Shown here: piece after piece, positions 17,055 through 26,832 of the stretch | How the letters are laid out: each line of letters opens with the position of its first letter | Numbering within the stretch: position 1 is the stretch's first letter | Assembly (NCBI GenBank): GCA_023954655.1 | Contig: JAGSHH010000002.1 | Coordinates: 1-48,952 of the forward strand | Length of the DNA stretch: 48,952 bases | Origin: Colwelliaceae bacterium | GTDB taxonomy: Bacteria > Pseudomonadota > Gammaproteobacteria > Enterobacterales > Alteromonadaceae | Direction of reading: 5' to 3' | Translations under genes and position numbers: made by a program | The notes under the pieces: generated by a model | The model's database searches: none | What the model was told of the DNA's origin: nothing | The model's input: the letters and a program-made list of their open reading frames with translations, nothing else

Positions 17055-18413
17055 ATGCAAGACAGTCCTTTATCATTATTACCTCCAATCATTGCCATTA
17101 TCATCGCTATTTGGCGAAAAAATGCATTACTCGCACTATTTAGTGGAATGGTTATTAGTTTTATTATGATAGCTCAATGGCAACCTATTGACGGATTAAT
17201 AAATAGTGCTTTGGGCTTAACTAATGTTTTTTCATCTATTGGCAATGTATACATAGTTACTTTTAGTTTGTTAATTGGTGCTCTTGTCGCCCTAATGAAC
17301 CAATCTGGCGCGGTCAATGGTTTTATAGAGTTATTAGCAAAACTTAATCTTGTTAAAAACTCCCGACAAGCGGCAATTTTACCTACCATTGTTGGTACCA
17401 GTATATTTACTGATACTAACTTAAGTATGTTTACCTCTGGTATGGCAAGCCAAAAGCTCTTTGATCAGCATAAACTTAGCCGTGCCAGGTTAGCATACTT
17501 GGTTGATTCAACTTGTGCGCCAGTGAGTATATTGTTTTTAATCAATGGTTGGGGAGCATACGTTTTAGGTTTACTTGATGGCTACAGTTTTGACGATCCT
17601 GTTGGTATATTAATTGGCACTGTCGGTTATAATTTTTATGCAATTATTGCAGTTGCAATGGCATATTACACAGCATACACCGGTAAAGTTTTCGGCCCAA
17701 TGAGATATGCAAAATCAGTCATCAATACTGAAAACACCCACCATGTAGAACACTCTTCACCTGCGATAATAATGTGGTTACCGCTATTATCTTTATTGGT
17801 TATCACATTAGGACTGCTATGGTTTACCGGTGATGGTGATATGCGAAGAGGATCAGGATCATTTTCTGTATTTTGGGCGATTGTCAGTGCATTGATTATT
17901 TTAATTTCTCTGATCAAATTAAATAAATTGATGTCTTTAAACGATATTGCAAAGTACTCAATAAAGGGCATTAAACATATGAGTCCAGCTGTCGCAATAT
18001 TAGTTCTTTCATTTGCTTTTGGTGATGCGATCAAAGAATTAGGAACAGGTGTCTATGTTAGTCAATTATTGAATGTAGAAGTCCCTCAATATTTCCTCGC
18101 ACCCATCTTATTTTTAGCCGCGGCATTTATGGCATTTTCTACGGGAACATCCTGGGGAACATTCGCAATTTTAGTTCCCATTGCCGTCCCCATTGCGCAA
18201 CAAACAGGATTACCGGTTGAATTCTTAGTCGCTGCTGTTTTAGGTGGAGGTATCTTTGGAGATCATGCATCGCCTATTTCAGATACTACGGTTGTTGCTT
18301 CTATTGCAAGTGGTTGTGACCACTTTGAACATGTAAAAACACAATTGCCTTACGCTTTAGTTGGCGGAATTTTAACAATCATCATTTATATATTCATTGG
18401 TTTAACTTTGTGA
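17055..18413 (+). CDS. NhaC-family Na+/H+ antiporter
   Basis: A 452-residue inner-membrane protein with about 11-12 helices. The family motifs are clear: GTSIFTDTNLSMFTSGMASQ, STCAPVSILFLINGWGAY, FSTGTSWGTFAILVPIAVPIA and GGGIFGDHASPISDTTVVAS. NhaC-type proteins exchange sodium and protons, or in some cases organic acids, so the substrate is not certain. The stop overlaps the GTG of the pseudouridine synthase by 4 nt, indicating translational coupling. Confidence 0.9.
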   Translation: MQDSPLSLLPPIIAIIIAIWRKNALLALFSGMVISFIMIAQWQPIDGLINSALGLTNVFSSIGNVYIVTFSLLIGALVALMNQSGAVNGFIELLAKLNLVKNSRQAAILPTIVGTSIFTDTNLSMFTSGMASQKLFDQHKLSRARLAYLVDSTCAPVSILFLINGWGAYVLGLLDGYSFDDPVGILIGTVGYNFYAIIAVAMAYYTAYTGKVFGPMRYAKSVINTENTHHVEHSSPAIIMWLPLLSLLVITLGLLWFTGDGDMRRGSGSFSVFWAIVSALIILISLIKLNKLMSLNDIAKYSIKGIKHMSPAVAILVLSFAFGDAIKELGTGVYVSQLLNVEVPQYFLAPILFLAAAFMAFSTGTSWGTFAILVPIAVPIAQQTGLPVEFLVAAVLGGGIFGDHASPISDTTVVASIASGCDHFEHVKTQLPYALVGGILTIIIYIFIGLTL

Positions 18414-19126
18414 TCTCAACATTAGCAAATAGTGATATTGATATTATTGATGAACAAAGTAATTTTATTATTGTAAATAAACCCGCAGGTATTGGCTTTC
18501 ATGATGAAGACAATCAACAAGGCTTTTTTAATCATGTTAAAGAAGCCTTATCTTTATCAGAATTATATCCAGTGCATCGTTTAGACAAAATAACATCGGG
18601 TCTAATTATTTTTGCTAAAAATAAAACCTCCGCTACTCAATTTCAGCAATTATTTGAAAACAAAGGTATAGAAAAGTACTACCTTGCCATTAGTGATAAA
18701 AAACCAACGAAAAAACAGGGTTTGATAAAAGGTGATATGCAAAAAAGCCGTCGTGGTTCATGGAAGTTATTACGCAGCCAACTGAATCCTGCAATTAGTC
18801 AATTTTTTAGTTTTGGACTATCACAAGGAAAACGCTTATTTATCGTAAAGCCCTATACAGGTAAAACACACCAAATACGTGTAGCACTAAATAGTATTGG
18901 TTCACCTATTATCGGAGATCCTAATTATAATATTTCATCTCATTCAGATCGTGGATATTTGCATGCTTATGCGCTCAAATTTAAGCTAGATGATCAACAA
19001 TATCAATATATTCACTTTCCAACAGTAGGAAAAGAATATATTGATCCAATAACTACGACAGTTATTAATAATCAAGAAAAACCATGGGCATTACCTTGGC
19101 CAAAACTTAATATCAATAAGGCTTAA
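18410..19126 (+). CDS. RluA-family pseudouridine synthase
   Basis: A 238-residue enzyme isomerising uridine to pseudouridine in RNA. The catalytic loop HRLDKITSGLIIFAK has the conserved aspartate near residue 58, and GKTHQIRVALNSIGSPIIGDPNY is the second family motif. No S4 domain is present, so it is a small RluA-like member (TIGR01621-like, found in Alteromonadales). The target RNA is unknown. GTG start overlapping the antiporter stop (GTGA). Confidence 0.9.
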   Translation: MISTLANSDIDIIDEQSNFIIVNKPAGIGFHDEDNQQGFFNHVKEALSLSELYPVHRLDKITSGLIIFAKNKTSATQFQQLFENKGIEKYYLAISDKKPTKKQGLIKGDMQKSRRGSWKLLRSQLNPAISQFFSFGLSQGKRLFIVKPYTGKTHQIRVALNSIGSPIIGDPNYNISSHSDRGYLHAYALKFKLDDQQYQYIHFPTVGKEYIDPITTTVINNQEKPWALPWPKLNINKA

Positions 19127-19995
19127 ACTAAACAGCCAATATTACTTTGAAAGTAATCTAAAAAAGTTCGAGTTTTTGCAGGGATATTTCTGCTTTGGAA
19201 CAAAATTGTCAATTGCTGAGCAACCACTTGATGATCTAGTTTTAATGGGGTTAAATTCAAATTATTCTTTCCTATATAATCTGGCAATTTAACTATACCC
19301 ATTTTCCTCTGGCATGCTTCTAAACGCATCTCTGCACTCGAAAGCACCATTGCTATATTAGGAGAAAACACCTGAATTTCACCTTTATTTCTAAAAAACC
19401 ATTGCTCATTTTCTGATGATACAATTGCACGATTCTTGATGAGTTCCCCCACAGTTTTACTATTTTTATCAAAAGATTTATTAGCAAGGTAAATTGATTG
19501 AGGAAAGCTTAATAAGGTTTTTCCGATCCAATTTGATGTGGGTAATTCGTCTTCATGCAAAACAAAAACCAGATCATGTTGATGATCAAATTCAGGGTAT
19601 GCTTCTGAATAATGGTGGCAATGTATTTCAATTTTGGGGTATTGAAAGGCAAAATCAGTAATTAAGGCACTAATCACTTTATTAAAAAATTCCAATGGTA
19701 ATAATATACTTAGCTTTCCTTTAATTGAATTTTGCGTGTCATACACTAAATGTTCCATAACGTTTAAAGCATCAACATGCGGCTTACATGATTGAAAAAG
19801 CAATAATCCACTTTCAGTTAATTCTTGCTTCCTCGTTGTTCTTATAAGTAATTGGCTACCTAACTGCTGCTCAAGTAACGCCAAACGACGACTCAATTTA
19901 GATTTTGGTATTTCAAGTACTTTTGCTGCTTGAGTAATCGAGCCTTGCTCAACAATTGTGACGAAGTATAAATAGTTATTTAATGCATCAATCAT
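19123..19995 (-). CDS. LysR-family transcriptional regulator
   Basis: A 290-residue regulator with the N-terminal winged helix-turn-helix (residues 1-60, FVTIVEQGSITQAAKVLEIPKSKLSRRLALLEQQLG) and a C-terminal co-inducer domain. It is divergent from a thioredoxin gene 113 bp away, and LysR proteins commonly regulate their divergent neighbour, so the thioredoxin is the best candidate target. The convergent pseudouridine synthase ends within 4 bp of its stop. Inducer unknown. Confidence 0.93.
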   Translation of the reverse strand: MIDALNNYLYFVTIVEQGSITQAAKVLEIPKSKLSRRLALLEQQLGSQLLIRTTRKQELTESGLLLFQSCKPHVDALNVMEHLVYDTQNSIKGKLSILLPLEFFNKVISALITDFAFQYPKIEIHCHHYSEAYPEFDHQHDLVFVLHEDELPTSNWIGKTLLSFPQSIYLANKSFDKNSKTVGELIKNRAIVSSENEQWFFRNKGEIQVFSPNIAMVLSSAEMRLEACQRKMGIVKLPDYIGKNNLNLTPLKLDHQVVAQQLTILFQSRNIPAKTRTFLDYFQSNIGCLV

Positions 19996-20108
19996 TTCTA
20001 TTGTCCTATTTTTAAAACAATCATTTCTATTAAAACGGACTAATCAACAGAATGCAATCGAAATACACTTACCATCACTTTGAACAACCAAATGAATAAG
20101 GATAGATA

Positions 20109-20423
20109 ATGAGTCATGTAGCAGAGATTTCAGCTGAGAAATTTATTGAAGAAGTAAATCAATACCAAGGAAAAGTACTTGTCGACTTTTTCGCGCCATG
20201 GTGTGGTCCATGTAAAATGCTAGCACCTGTAATTGAACAAGTAGCACAGGAACACCAAGATCTTAAAGTAGTAAAAGTCGATGCTGATCATGCACAGCAG
20301 TTAATGTCTCAATTTTCAGTTAGAGGGATACCCACACTATTGCTAATAAAAGATGGGGAATTAATTGACCGAAAAGTTGGCGCTGCATCAGTAAAGCAAG
20401 TTACTGATTTTGTTAATCAATAG
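20109..20423 (+). CDS. Thioredoxin
   Basis: A 104-residue thioredoxin with the active site WCGPC (Trp31-Cys35), FFAPWCGPCKMLAPVIEQ, and the cis-proline motif RGIPTLLL. It reduces protein disulfides in the cytoplasm. It lacks the N-terminal zinc finger of TrxC and is not in the usual trxA-rho context, so it is probably an accessory thioredoxin controlled by the divergent LysR gene. AAGGA ribosome-binding site precedes the ATG. Confidence 0.93.
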   Translation: MSHVAEISAEKFIEEVNQYQGKVLVDFFAPWCGPCKMLAPVIEQVAQEHQDLKVVKVDADHAQQLMSQFSVRGIPTLLLIKDGELIDRKVGAASVKQVTDFVNQ

Positions 20424-20428
20424 AAAAT

Positions 20429-20465
20429 ATACAAGCTTATTAGGAAGCTCCTTTTAAGCTTGTAT
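20429..20465. terminator. Hairpin terminator between thioredoxin and DUF922 gene
   Basis: ATACAAGCTTA (20429-20439) pairs perfectly with TAAGCTTGTAT (20455-20465), and the loop contains a further AGGA/TCCT stem. There is little T-run, so strength is uncertain. Confidence 0.6.
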
Positions 20466-20468
20466 TAT

Positions 20469-21107
20469 TTATATACCTATAAAGCTTTTCATAAATCCAC
20501 TTTCTATGACTAAACCACCAGTGATTGAACGTAATGGCTCAAATAAAGCATTATTAGATGAATATAACTTTACTGCTTCAATATCTATTTCAGTATCTTT
20601 TATTCGTATTTTATCAATTGTTTTAGTTTTTTGATCTAAGTAATTTAACCGAGCAAAATGACAAGATTCGAATAATTCATTATTGCTTATGACTTTTTCT
20701 AAGACCGTGGCTTGTTGAAGAACGTTTTCATAATGTTTAATCTCATGTTTATTTATAAAGCTTGAAAACTCAACCCACCAATGATTTTCTTTTCGCTTTT
20801 CTTCTTCCCTCTCAAGCCAATTAGGTAAAGAAATGTTAGCTATGACTTCTACTTTCTCTACTACTAATCGGCAACCAGCTTGGTTCGATTTAAAAGAGTA
20901 TTCTACTTGTAAATCCCACTTTAACATTGCCCAGACTGACTTGCCGTTGTATTTGGGTCCACTCTTTTTTACATTTTTAACTAAACTGGAAACATTTTTA
21001 GCATTAATATCATAATAAGTAGTTGTTAATGTTGGTTTAACTTCAGCTATGGCTGAATTGTAAAAAACACTAATAAAAATATAAAAGAAAAAATAGTAAC
21101 ATTTCAT
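20469..21107 (-). CDS. DUF922 putative zinc-dependent secreted protease
   Basis: A 212-residue exported protein (signal peptide to about residue 21, ending AIAEV). It fits the DUF922 family of putative Zn-proteases: TTTYYDINAKNVSSL near the start, SVWAMLKWDLQVEY, and the metalloprotease motif HEIKH at residues 121-125, matching HExxH. Periplasmic location is implied. No substrate is known. It lies 21 bp upstream of the NSS transporter stop on the same strand, with its own promoter probably absent from that gap, so it may be cotranscribed after the transporter. Confidence 0.85.
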   Translation of the reverse strand: MKCYYFFFYIFISVFYNSAIAEVKPTLTTTYYDINAKNVSSLVKNVKKSGPKYNGKSVWAMLKWDLQVEYSFKSNQAGCRLVVEKVEVIANISLPNWLEREEEKRKENHWWVEFSSFINKHEIKHYENVLQQATVLEKVISNNELFESCHFARLNYLDQKTKTIDKIRIKDTEIDIEAVKLYSSNNALFEPLRSITGGLVIESGFMKSFIGI

Positions 21108-21128
21108 CTTAGGAACCCTGTATTTATT

Positions 21129-22475
21129 TTACAACGAATGAACAAAAACAATTAAAATTGCAGTTGGACAAATAAACTTCGTATACCAAGGCCATATTTT
21201 CCAAAACAATGTATTTTCAACTTGCTCATTACCTTGTTGAAGTTCTTTCAAAATTTCACTTCGATGCCAAATCCAACCCACAAATACACAACACAACATT
21301 GCAATAATAGGTTGACCGTACTCTGTCGCTAAAGTAGCTATAAAATCGAGCATAACGCCTATATTACTAATAATAGCAACACTCATTAAAAAGATAAGAA
21401 CACCAATAAACGTTGTAGCTTTTTTCCTTTCAATATTATGACGTTCAACCACATAAGAAACAGGACCTTCAAGCATTGAAATAGATGAAGTTAGTGCAGC
21501 AACCGACATTAAAACAAAAAAGGCAAAAGCAACAAATAGTCCCATTGCGCCCATACTTTCGAATAAGCTAGGTAGAACAGTAAACACTAGACCAGATCCT
21601 GAAATTAAACTGCCATCTTCTGCAAATATTGCTACACCTTGAGCCTGAGCAACATACATAGCTGGAATAATTAATAAGCCTGCTAAGAAAGCAATTGATA
21701 CATCGATAAACGTAACCTGTGCGCCAAGCGTTACTAGGTTCTCTTTCTTAGAAATATATGAACCGTATATCACCATTACACTCGTACCTAATGACAATGA
21801 AAAGAAAGCTTGCCCTAATGCACTAATTAATAAATCAGGCTCTAATACGCGAGAAATATCAGGGTTTAAATATGCATTTAACCCTTCAGAGGCACCTTCA
21901 AGTGTGAACACATATGCTATTAATATAATTAGTAACGTTAACAACAATGGCATTAAACGTTTTGACCATTTTTCAATTCCGTCCTCAACACCTCGTCTGA
22001 TAACAAATACTGTTAAGAACATAAATATTGCTGTAAAAATAATATTTCTTGGTAAAGATTGTGCAATAACCCAGCTTGCTGCTTCGTCACTACCAATAAC
22101 CGTTGCAACAGGTTCTATTGCATATGAAATCATCCAACCGGCTAATATTCCATAAAAGCTGAGAATTAATGCTGCACAAATAACACCGCCAAAACCTACA
22201 ACAAAAGCAAAACGCTTATGAAAAACTGTTCGGGACATTTTTTGTAACGACGTCACAGCATTAGCTTGACCATAACGACCAATCAATAGTTCGGCCATAA
22301 AAGCAGGATAAGCAAGGCAAAATGCTAATACCAAATAAACTAAAACAAACGCAGCACCACCATTGCTGGCAGTTTGTGTAGGAAAGCCCCAAATATTACC
22401 TAATCCAACAGCTGAACCTGCTGCCGCCATAATAAAACCAATGCGAGAGCTAAACTCGCCTCTAGAACCAGCCAT
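21129..22475 (-). CDS. Neurotransmitter:sodium symporter (NSS/SNF) family transporter
   Basis: A 448-residue inner-membrane sodium-coupled transporter, likely for an amino acid or related solute. The family start is plain: GFIMAAAGSAVGLGNIWGFPTQTASNGGAAFVLVY (helix 1 with the unwound sodium site), followed by helix 3 and helix 6 motifs (FFSLSLGTSVMVIYGSY). About 11 helices. The substrate cannot be read from the sequence. Confidence 0.93.
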   Translation of the reverse strand: MAGSRGEFSSRIGFIMAAAGSAVGLGNIWGFPTQTASNGGAAFVLVYLVLAFCLAYPAFMAELLIGRYGQANAVTSLQKMSRTVFHKRFAFVVGFGGVICAALILSFYGILAGWMISYAIEPVATVIGSDEAASWVIAQSLPRNIIFTAIFMFLTVFVIRRGVEDGIEKWSKRLMPLLLTLLIILIAYVFTLEGASEGLNAYLNPDISRVLEPDLLISALGQAFFSLSLGTSVMVIYGSYISKKENLVTLGAQVTFIDVSIAFLAGLLIIPAMYVAQAQGVAIFAEDGSLISGSGLVFTVLPSLFESMGAMGLFVAFAFFVLMSVAALTSSISMLEGPVSYVVERHNIERKKATTFIGVLIFLMSVAIISNIGVMLDFIATLATEYGQPIIAMLCCVFVGWIWHRSEILKELQQGNEQVENTLFWKIWPWYTKFICPTAILIVFVHSL

Positions 22476-22711
22476 AAAAAATCATCTTTGTTATTATTAA
22501 TATCATTCTAATTTACTTAATCTAGCTCAAGAAAAATAGCTTTTTACTGGTATTTCGCAGTTTAATTTTATTGCGTAAATGAAAAACCGTAAACATGCCA
22601 TTACCAAAATGTATATATTTTAAACAACAGTTGACCTCCAATATTCCCTACTTAGAACTAAATCACTTTCTGATATATAATATCGATACATTCATAAATC
22701 GTTTTAATTAG

Positions 22712-23563
22712 ATGCTTAACAAATTTACAGCTTTGTTTATATTTTTTTCCTTGATGCCGTCCTTTAAACTCATCGCAAAAGATATTGTTTTATATGGAAC
22801 TTATGACCAAAGTTATCAATTTGAACAATTAAAAAATGCCCTCTCATATCTAACAACGAAAGGTTATCAAGTAAAAAGCTACCGTGGTGAAATTCCAAAA
22901 AACAGAGCTTTTGACTTTATGAACCAAAAAGATGAAGTTGATGTGATTTTTGGCGGAGCAACCATAGAACGCGAAAGTAAAAGCCAACCAATAAGAATTC
23001 CTATACTCAAAGGATTAAATGGTTGGAGAATGCCTTTAGTAAACAAAGATAAAAAAGATATATTTTTATCCGTTAATTCAATTAATGAATTTAAAAAACT
23101 CATTCCTGGACAGTTTTACAGTTGGAGTGATACAAAAATACTAGAGAGTAATCAAATACAAGTTGCAAAAGGCAGTGATTATGAAGGGTTATTTCAAATG
23201 CTCGATCGAGGGAGAATCGATTATTTTCCAAGGTCAGTATTAGAAATATATGGTGATTATGAAGCACGGAAACATCTAAATATCATGATTGAGCAAAATA
23301 TATTAATTCATTACCCAACAGCGTATTACTTTTACGTTGGTAAAGGTAATAATACATTAGCTGCGGATATATCAACTGGTTTAGAGAGTGCGATAGCAGA
23401 CGGAAGTTTCGATCAAATATTTGTAAAACATCATGGCGATGTGATTAGTAATATTCAAAAAATAAAACATAAGGTATTCACTTTAGACAATCCTTTCCTT
23501 TCTACAGAAACACCGTTACCTCGTAAAGGTTTATGGATAGATTTAAATGCAAAAGTGAATTAG
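22712..23563 (+). CDS. Periplasmic solute-binding protein-like
   Basis: A 283-residue exported protein with a signal peptide (about residues 1-22) and a family-3 solute-binding-like body (FDFMNQKDEVDVIFGGAT, GLFQMLDRGRIDYFPRS, followed by YFYVGKGN). Such stand-alone proteins are frequent in marine Alteromonadales; no transporter genes are adjacent, so it may be a sensor-type or orphan binding protein. Ligand unknown. Confidence 0.75.
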   Translation: MLNKFTALFIFFSLMPSFKLIAKDIVLYGTYDQSYQFEQLKNALSYLTTKGYQVKSYRGEIPKNRAFDFMNQKDEVDVIFGGATIERESKSQPIRIPILKGLNGWRMPLVNKDKKDIFLSVNSINEFKKLIPGQFYSWSDTKILESNQIQVAKGSDYEGLFQMLDRGRIDYFPRSVLEIYGDYEARKHLNIMIEQNILIHYPTAYYFYVGKGNNTLAADISTGLESAIADGSFDQIFVKHHGDVISNIQKIKHKVFTLDNPFLSTETPLPRKGLWIDLNAKVN

Positions 23564-23578
23564 TTTCAACTTAAAAAG

Positions 23579-23608
23579 AAAGGAGAAATAATTCAAAACT
23601 TCTCCTTT
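23579..23608. terminator. Bidirectional terminator
   Basis: AAAGGAGAA (23579-23587) pairs with TTCTCCTTT (23600-23608) around a 12-nt loop, between the convergent binding-protein gene and yajQ. Confidence 0.75.
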
Positions 23609-23616
23609 AAATTACT

Positions 23617-24099
23617 CTAATCACGAAAGTTATTAAACTGAAATGATTGGTCAAGGTCAGAATCTTTAACTAATCGCATTACTGATTGTAAATCATCACG
23701 TTTTTTTCCTGTAACTCTTAGTTGCTCACCTTGGATTGATGCTTGTACTTTGAGTTTGCTGTCTTTAATTATTTTAACTAATTTTTTTGCGATCGGTTGT
23801 TCTATGCCTTCTTTAAAGGAAATAGTCGCGGAACAGTTTCTACCCGAAAACTCTGGCTCTCCAACAGTCATCGCTTTGGCATCAACTTGTCTTTTGGTTA
23901 ATTGAGACCTTAACATGTCGACTAATTGTTTTACTTGAAAATCGCCTTCAGCTTTTACAACAACATTAGGCTTTTTCCACTCAATACTTGCTTCAACACC
24001 TCTAAAATCGAATCTAGTACTCAATTCACGATTGGCATTTTCAGTCGCATTTCTTACTTCTTCTATATTTATTTCTGATACAACGTCCATTGAAGGCAT
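23617..24099 (-). CDS. yajQ: YajQ-family nucleotide-binding protein
   Basis: A 160-residue cytoplasmic protein starting [18 protein letters not shown], with [15 protein letters not shown] and the C-terminal [27 protein letters not shown] typical of YajQ. Members bind nucleotides, and some bind cyclic di-GMP and affect virulence gene control; the role here is not established. Length matches the family. The panE-like gene is divergent, a common arrangement. Confidence 0.95.
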   Translation of the reverse strand: MPSMDVVSEINIEEVRNATENANRELSTRFDFRGVEASIEWKKPNVVVKAEGDFQVKQLVDMLRSQLTKRQVDAKAMTVGEPEFSGRNCSATISFKEGIEQPIAKKLVKIIKDSKLKVQASIQGEQLRVTGKKRDDLQSVMRLVKDSDLDQSFQFNNFRD

Positions 24100-24291
24100 C
24101 TTTAAATCTCTCTTAAATCGTATTTACTTATTGTTACTATAATAACAAAAAGTTAATCCATGAAAAACTAATAATCCAAATAGCTCACAATCAATTTGTC
24201 ATGTTAAGATTAGAATACAAAAGTTGAAAATATAGACTAATCAAAGAACAACAACTTTATTAATGAAGTTTTACCAAAATAGAGAAAATAA

Positions 24292-25203
24292 ATGAATATT
24301 ATCATCATTGGTCAAGGAGCCATTGGTTTATTATGGTATTACAAACTTGCTCAGCAAGCTGAAAACCACGTAACTTTACAAACTTCACAAAACACAACAA
24401 ATACTCCAAAATTAATGTCTTTTATTGACATCAATAATCAAAAGCACCAACAAGTTATTTGTAGAGCAACAGCTGATGACTTTAAAAAAGCCCAGATAAT
24501 TATCTTTTGTTTGAAATCCTATTCAATAGAAAAAGCATTTACTCAATATCGTTCATTAATAAACAAGGATACTGTTGTGATTTTTTCTCATAATGGCCTG
24601 ATAGATGAATCAACATTACTTAATAATAATACGAATAAATGTTTATTAATTTCTATGCTGACTACACACGGAAGCTTAAGAACTAATGCATTTGAAATAA
24701 TGCACACTGGAGAAGGTTTTTGCGACATTGGTTTGCTACAAGGGGAAATATCAAATAAACAAATGACCACTGTAGCACAAGTATTAAATACGGCTTTACC
24801 CACTATTTTTTGGCAAGATAATATCAAAGAAAAGCAATGGTTAAAATTAGCGGTTAACTGCGTGATCAATCCTTTAACTACACTTCATAATATTGATAAT
24901 GGCCAGATATTAGGCGAAAACTTAACTCAAACCATTCGAGAAATTTTAAACGAAATTATTCTTATCGCAGCTAAAAATGAACTTGCTTTTGATTTGATTG
25001 AATTAAAAAAGATGATTGAGAATGTCGCGAAGAAAACAGCAAAAAATTGCTCTTCGATGCGCAGTGATATTTTAGCAAAAAGAAAAACCGAAATAGACAG
25101 TATTAATGGTTTTATTCATCATCAAGGAATAAAGCACCTTGTTCCCACACCACATAATACTGAGCTATGGAAACAAGTTAAAAAACTAGAAAAAAAAGTT
25201 TAG
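24292..25203 (+). CDS. panE: 2-dehydropantoate 2-reductase
   Basis: A 303-residue NADPH-dependent enzyme of the ketopantoate reductase family (pantothenate pathway). It has the N-terminal Rossmann motif GQGAIG (residues 7-12), a K-S-Y nucleotide/substrate segment (FCLKSYSIEKA) and the catalytic-lysine region KQWLKLAVNCVINPLTTLHNIDNG. The C-terminal SSMRSDILAKRKTEIDSINGF completes the substrate site. Placement between yajQ and thiI is frequent in related bacteria. Substrate could be another 2-oxoacid in divergent members, but motifs are complete. Confidence 0.9.
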   Translation: MNIIIIGQGAIGLLWYYKLAQQAENHVTLQTSQNTTNTPKLMSFIDINNQKHQQVICRATADDFKKAQIIIFCLKSYSIEKAFTQYRSLINKDTVVIFSHNGLIDESTLLNNNTNKCLLISMLTTHGSLRTNAFEIMHTGEGFCDIGLLQGEISNKQMTTVAQVLNTALPTIFWQDNIKEKQWLKLAVNCVINPLTTLHNIDNGQILGENLTQTIREILNEIILIAAKNELAFDLIELKKMIENVAKKTAKNCSSMRSDILAKRKTEIDSINGFIHHQGIKHLVPTPHNTELWKQVKKLEKKV

Positions 25204-25221
25204 GTTATCCTTGGGCATATA

Positions 25222-26676
25222 CTAAGGACGATAAACCTTAACATTTTTATAGCCATTATCTATTAGGTAGAGTGCTTGAAGTTTACTCATCACACCTTGG
25301 TCACAATATAATAAGTATTCTTTAGATTGATCTAAATCGCCATATTGAGTAGCCAACTTATAAAAAGGCAAATGTTTTACCTCGATGCCATCTATATTCA
25401 ATGGATTATCATCTTCCTCTTCAGGGCTACGAATATCTAGAACAATTGCTTTTGAATCAATATTGGCCACTTCATCAACAGCATGAATTTCTTCTTCTGC
25501 CGCATCACCAATATCCCTGATATCAAATATACGTGTATTTTCAACCACTTTATCTAAAATTGAAAAATCAAAATTATCTTCTTCCGCTTCTATCTTTGAT
25601 AATACAGCTTTAACCGTTGGCTTTTTAGATATAACACCGCAATATTCTGGGATTGTTTTAGAAAAATCTTCTGTACCAATTTTACGAGCAATATCAATAA
25701 TATCTTGTTTGTCATATGCCGCAAGAGGACGAAGAATTAACGTATCAGTGACTCGGTCTATAACATTTAAATTTGTTAATGTCTGACTAGATACTTGTCC
25801 TAATGCTTCTCCAGTTACTAATGCTTGAATGCCACGCTTTTCAGCGATTTTAGCACCTGCTCTCATCATCATACGTTTGAGTACAACCCCCATTTGGCCA
25901 TTCTCAATTTTTTCTAATATTTCAGCAACAACTGGTTCAAAATCAACAGCAAAGAATTTAATACGATGAGAAGCCCCAAATTTATTCCAAATATAATGAC
26001 TTACTTCTTTTACGCCAACTTCATGCGCAGAACCACCTAAATTAAAGAAACAAAAATGCGTACGAGCACCTTTTTTAATCATTTGGTAACTAGATACCGC
26101 AGAGTCAAAGCCACCGGACATTAGGGATAAAACATCCTCTTGAGTTGCTATTGGAAAGCCACCTAAACCTTTAAAGCGATGAGTTATGATGAATAAATCG
26201 TCATTTTTAACTTCAATCTGAATAGTGACATCCGGTTTTTTTAATTTAACTTTGGCACTTTCTACCGCTTGGTTTAATCCACCACCAACATATTGTTCAA
26301 TTTGTAATGATGTAAAATCGTGCTCTCCCGCACGCTTTACTCTGACACAAAAAGTTTTGTTTTCTATGGTTTGTGCATGAACAGCAAGCGTTTTTTCATA
26401 AATGTCATGTAAATCTGTAAAATCTTGGCGTTCAACTTCAATGAAAAAAGCAACTCCAGGAATACATTGCAAGGTTTCAATAAGCTGCTCGCGGTTTTTA
26501 TCGTTAATATTTTTAGTATTAACTTCAATACTGTCCCAATTAATTTTTGTCGTTACTTGTTCGTCTACACGACGCAGGACATTTTTAATGTTTGATTCTA
26601 AAATTTTCGTAAATCGTTTACGTACAGGGCGGCTTTTCATGGCAATTTCAGCCTGTAACTTAACAATAAACTTCAT
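25222..26676 (-). CDS. thiI: tRNA 4-thiouridine synthase / sulfurtransferase ThiI
   Basis: A 484-residue enzyme that transfers sulfur to U8 of tRNA and supports thiazole formation in thiamine synthesis. Domains in order: ferredoxin-like/THUMP, PP-loop ([12 protein letters not shown]), and a C-terminal rhodanese domain with catalytic Cys in YCDQGVMSK, plus the second active Cys in [11 protein letters not shown]. The start [16 protein letters not shown] matches the family and has an AGGA site, so I use the ATG at 26676 rather than the longer frame at 26700. Long, rhodanese-containing form as in Enterobacteria. Confidence 0.97.
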   Translation of the reverse strand: MKFIVKLQAEIAMKSRPVRKRFTKILESNIKNVLRRVDEQVTTKINWDSIEVNTKNINDKNREQLIETLQCIPGVAFFIEVERQDFTDLHDIYEKTLAVHAQTIENKTFCVRVKRAGEHDFTSLQIEQYVGGGLNQAVESAKVKLKKPDVTIQIEVKNDDLFIITHRFKGLGGFPIATQEDVLSLMSGGFDSAVSSYQMIKKGARTHFCFFNLGGSAHEVGVKEVSHYIWNKFGASHRIKFFAVDFEPVVAEILEKIENGQMGVVLKRMMMRAGAKIAEKRGIQALVTGEALGQVSSQTLTNLNVIDRVTDTLILRPLAAYDKQDIIDIARKIGTEDFSKTIPEYCGVISKKPTVKAVLSKIEAEEDNFDFSILDKVVENTRIFDIRDIGDAAEEEIHAVDEVANIDSKAIVLDIRSPEEEDDNPLNIDGIEVKHLPFYKLATQYGDLDQSKEYLLYCDQGVMSKLQALYLIDNGYKNVKVYRP

Positions 26677-26775
26677 AAAAAATCCTACATTAATAACCAA
26701 GAAAATAATTGGCGCGCATTATACCTTAAGCCTTGGCTTTATGTACAAGAATTGACGTTAAAATATAGGCACAAA

Positions 26776-26799
26776 AAAGGATCTCACAAGAGATCCTTT
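26776..26799 (-). terminator. Terminator of the pomAB operon
   Basis: AAAGGATCTC (26776-26785) pairs perfectly with GAGATCCTTT (26790-26799) around an ACAA tetraloop; on the minus strand it is followed by T6. It ends pomA-pomB transcription. Confidence 0.88.
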
Positions 26800-26832
26800 A
26801 GAATTTAGGTCAAAAAGTTAGTTATTTAAGAA

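Noticed and set aside
16857-17060. 67-residue minus-strand frame between gshA and the antiporter
   Set aside because: Low-complexity, AT-driven composition, no ribosome-binding site and it overlaps the start of the antiporter gene.
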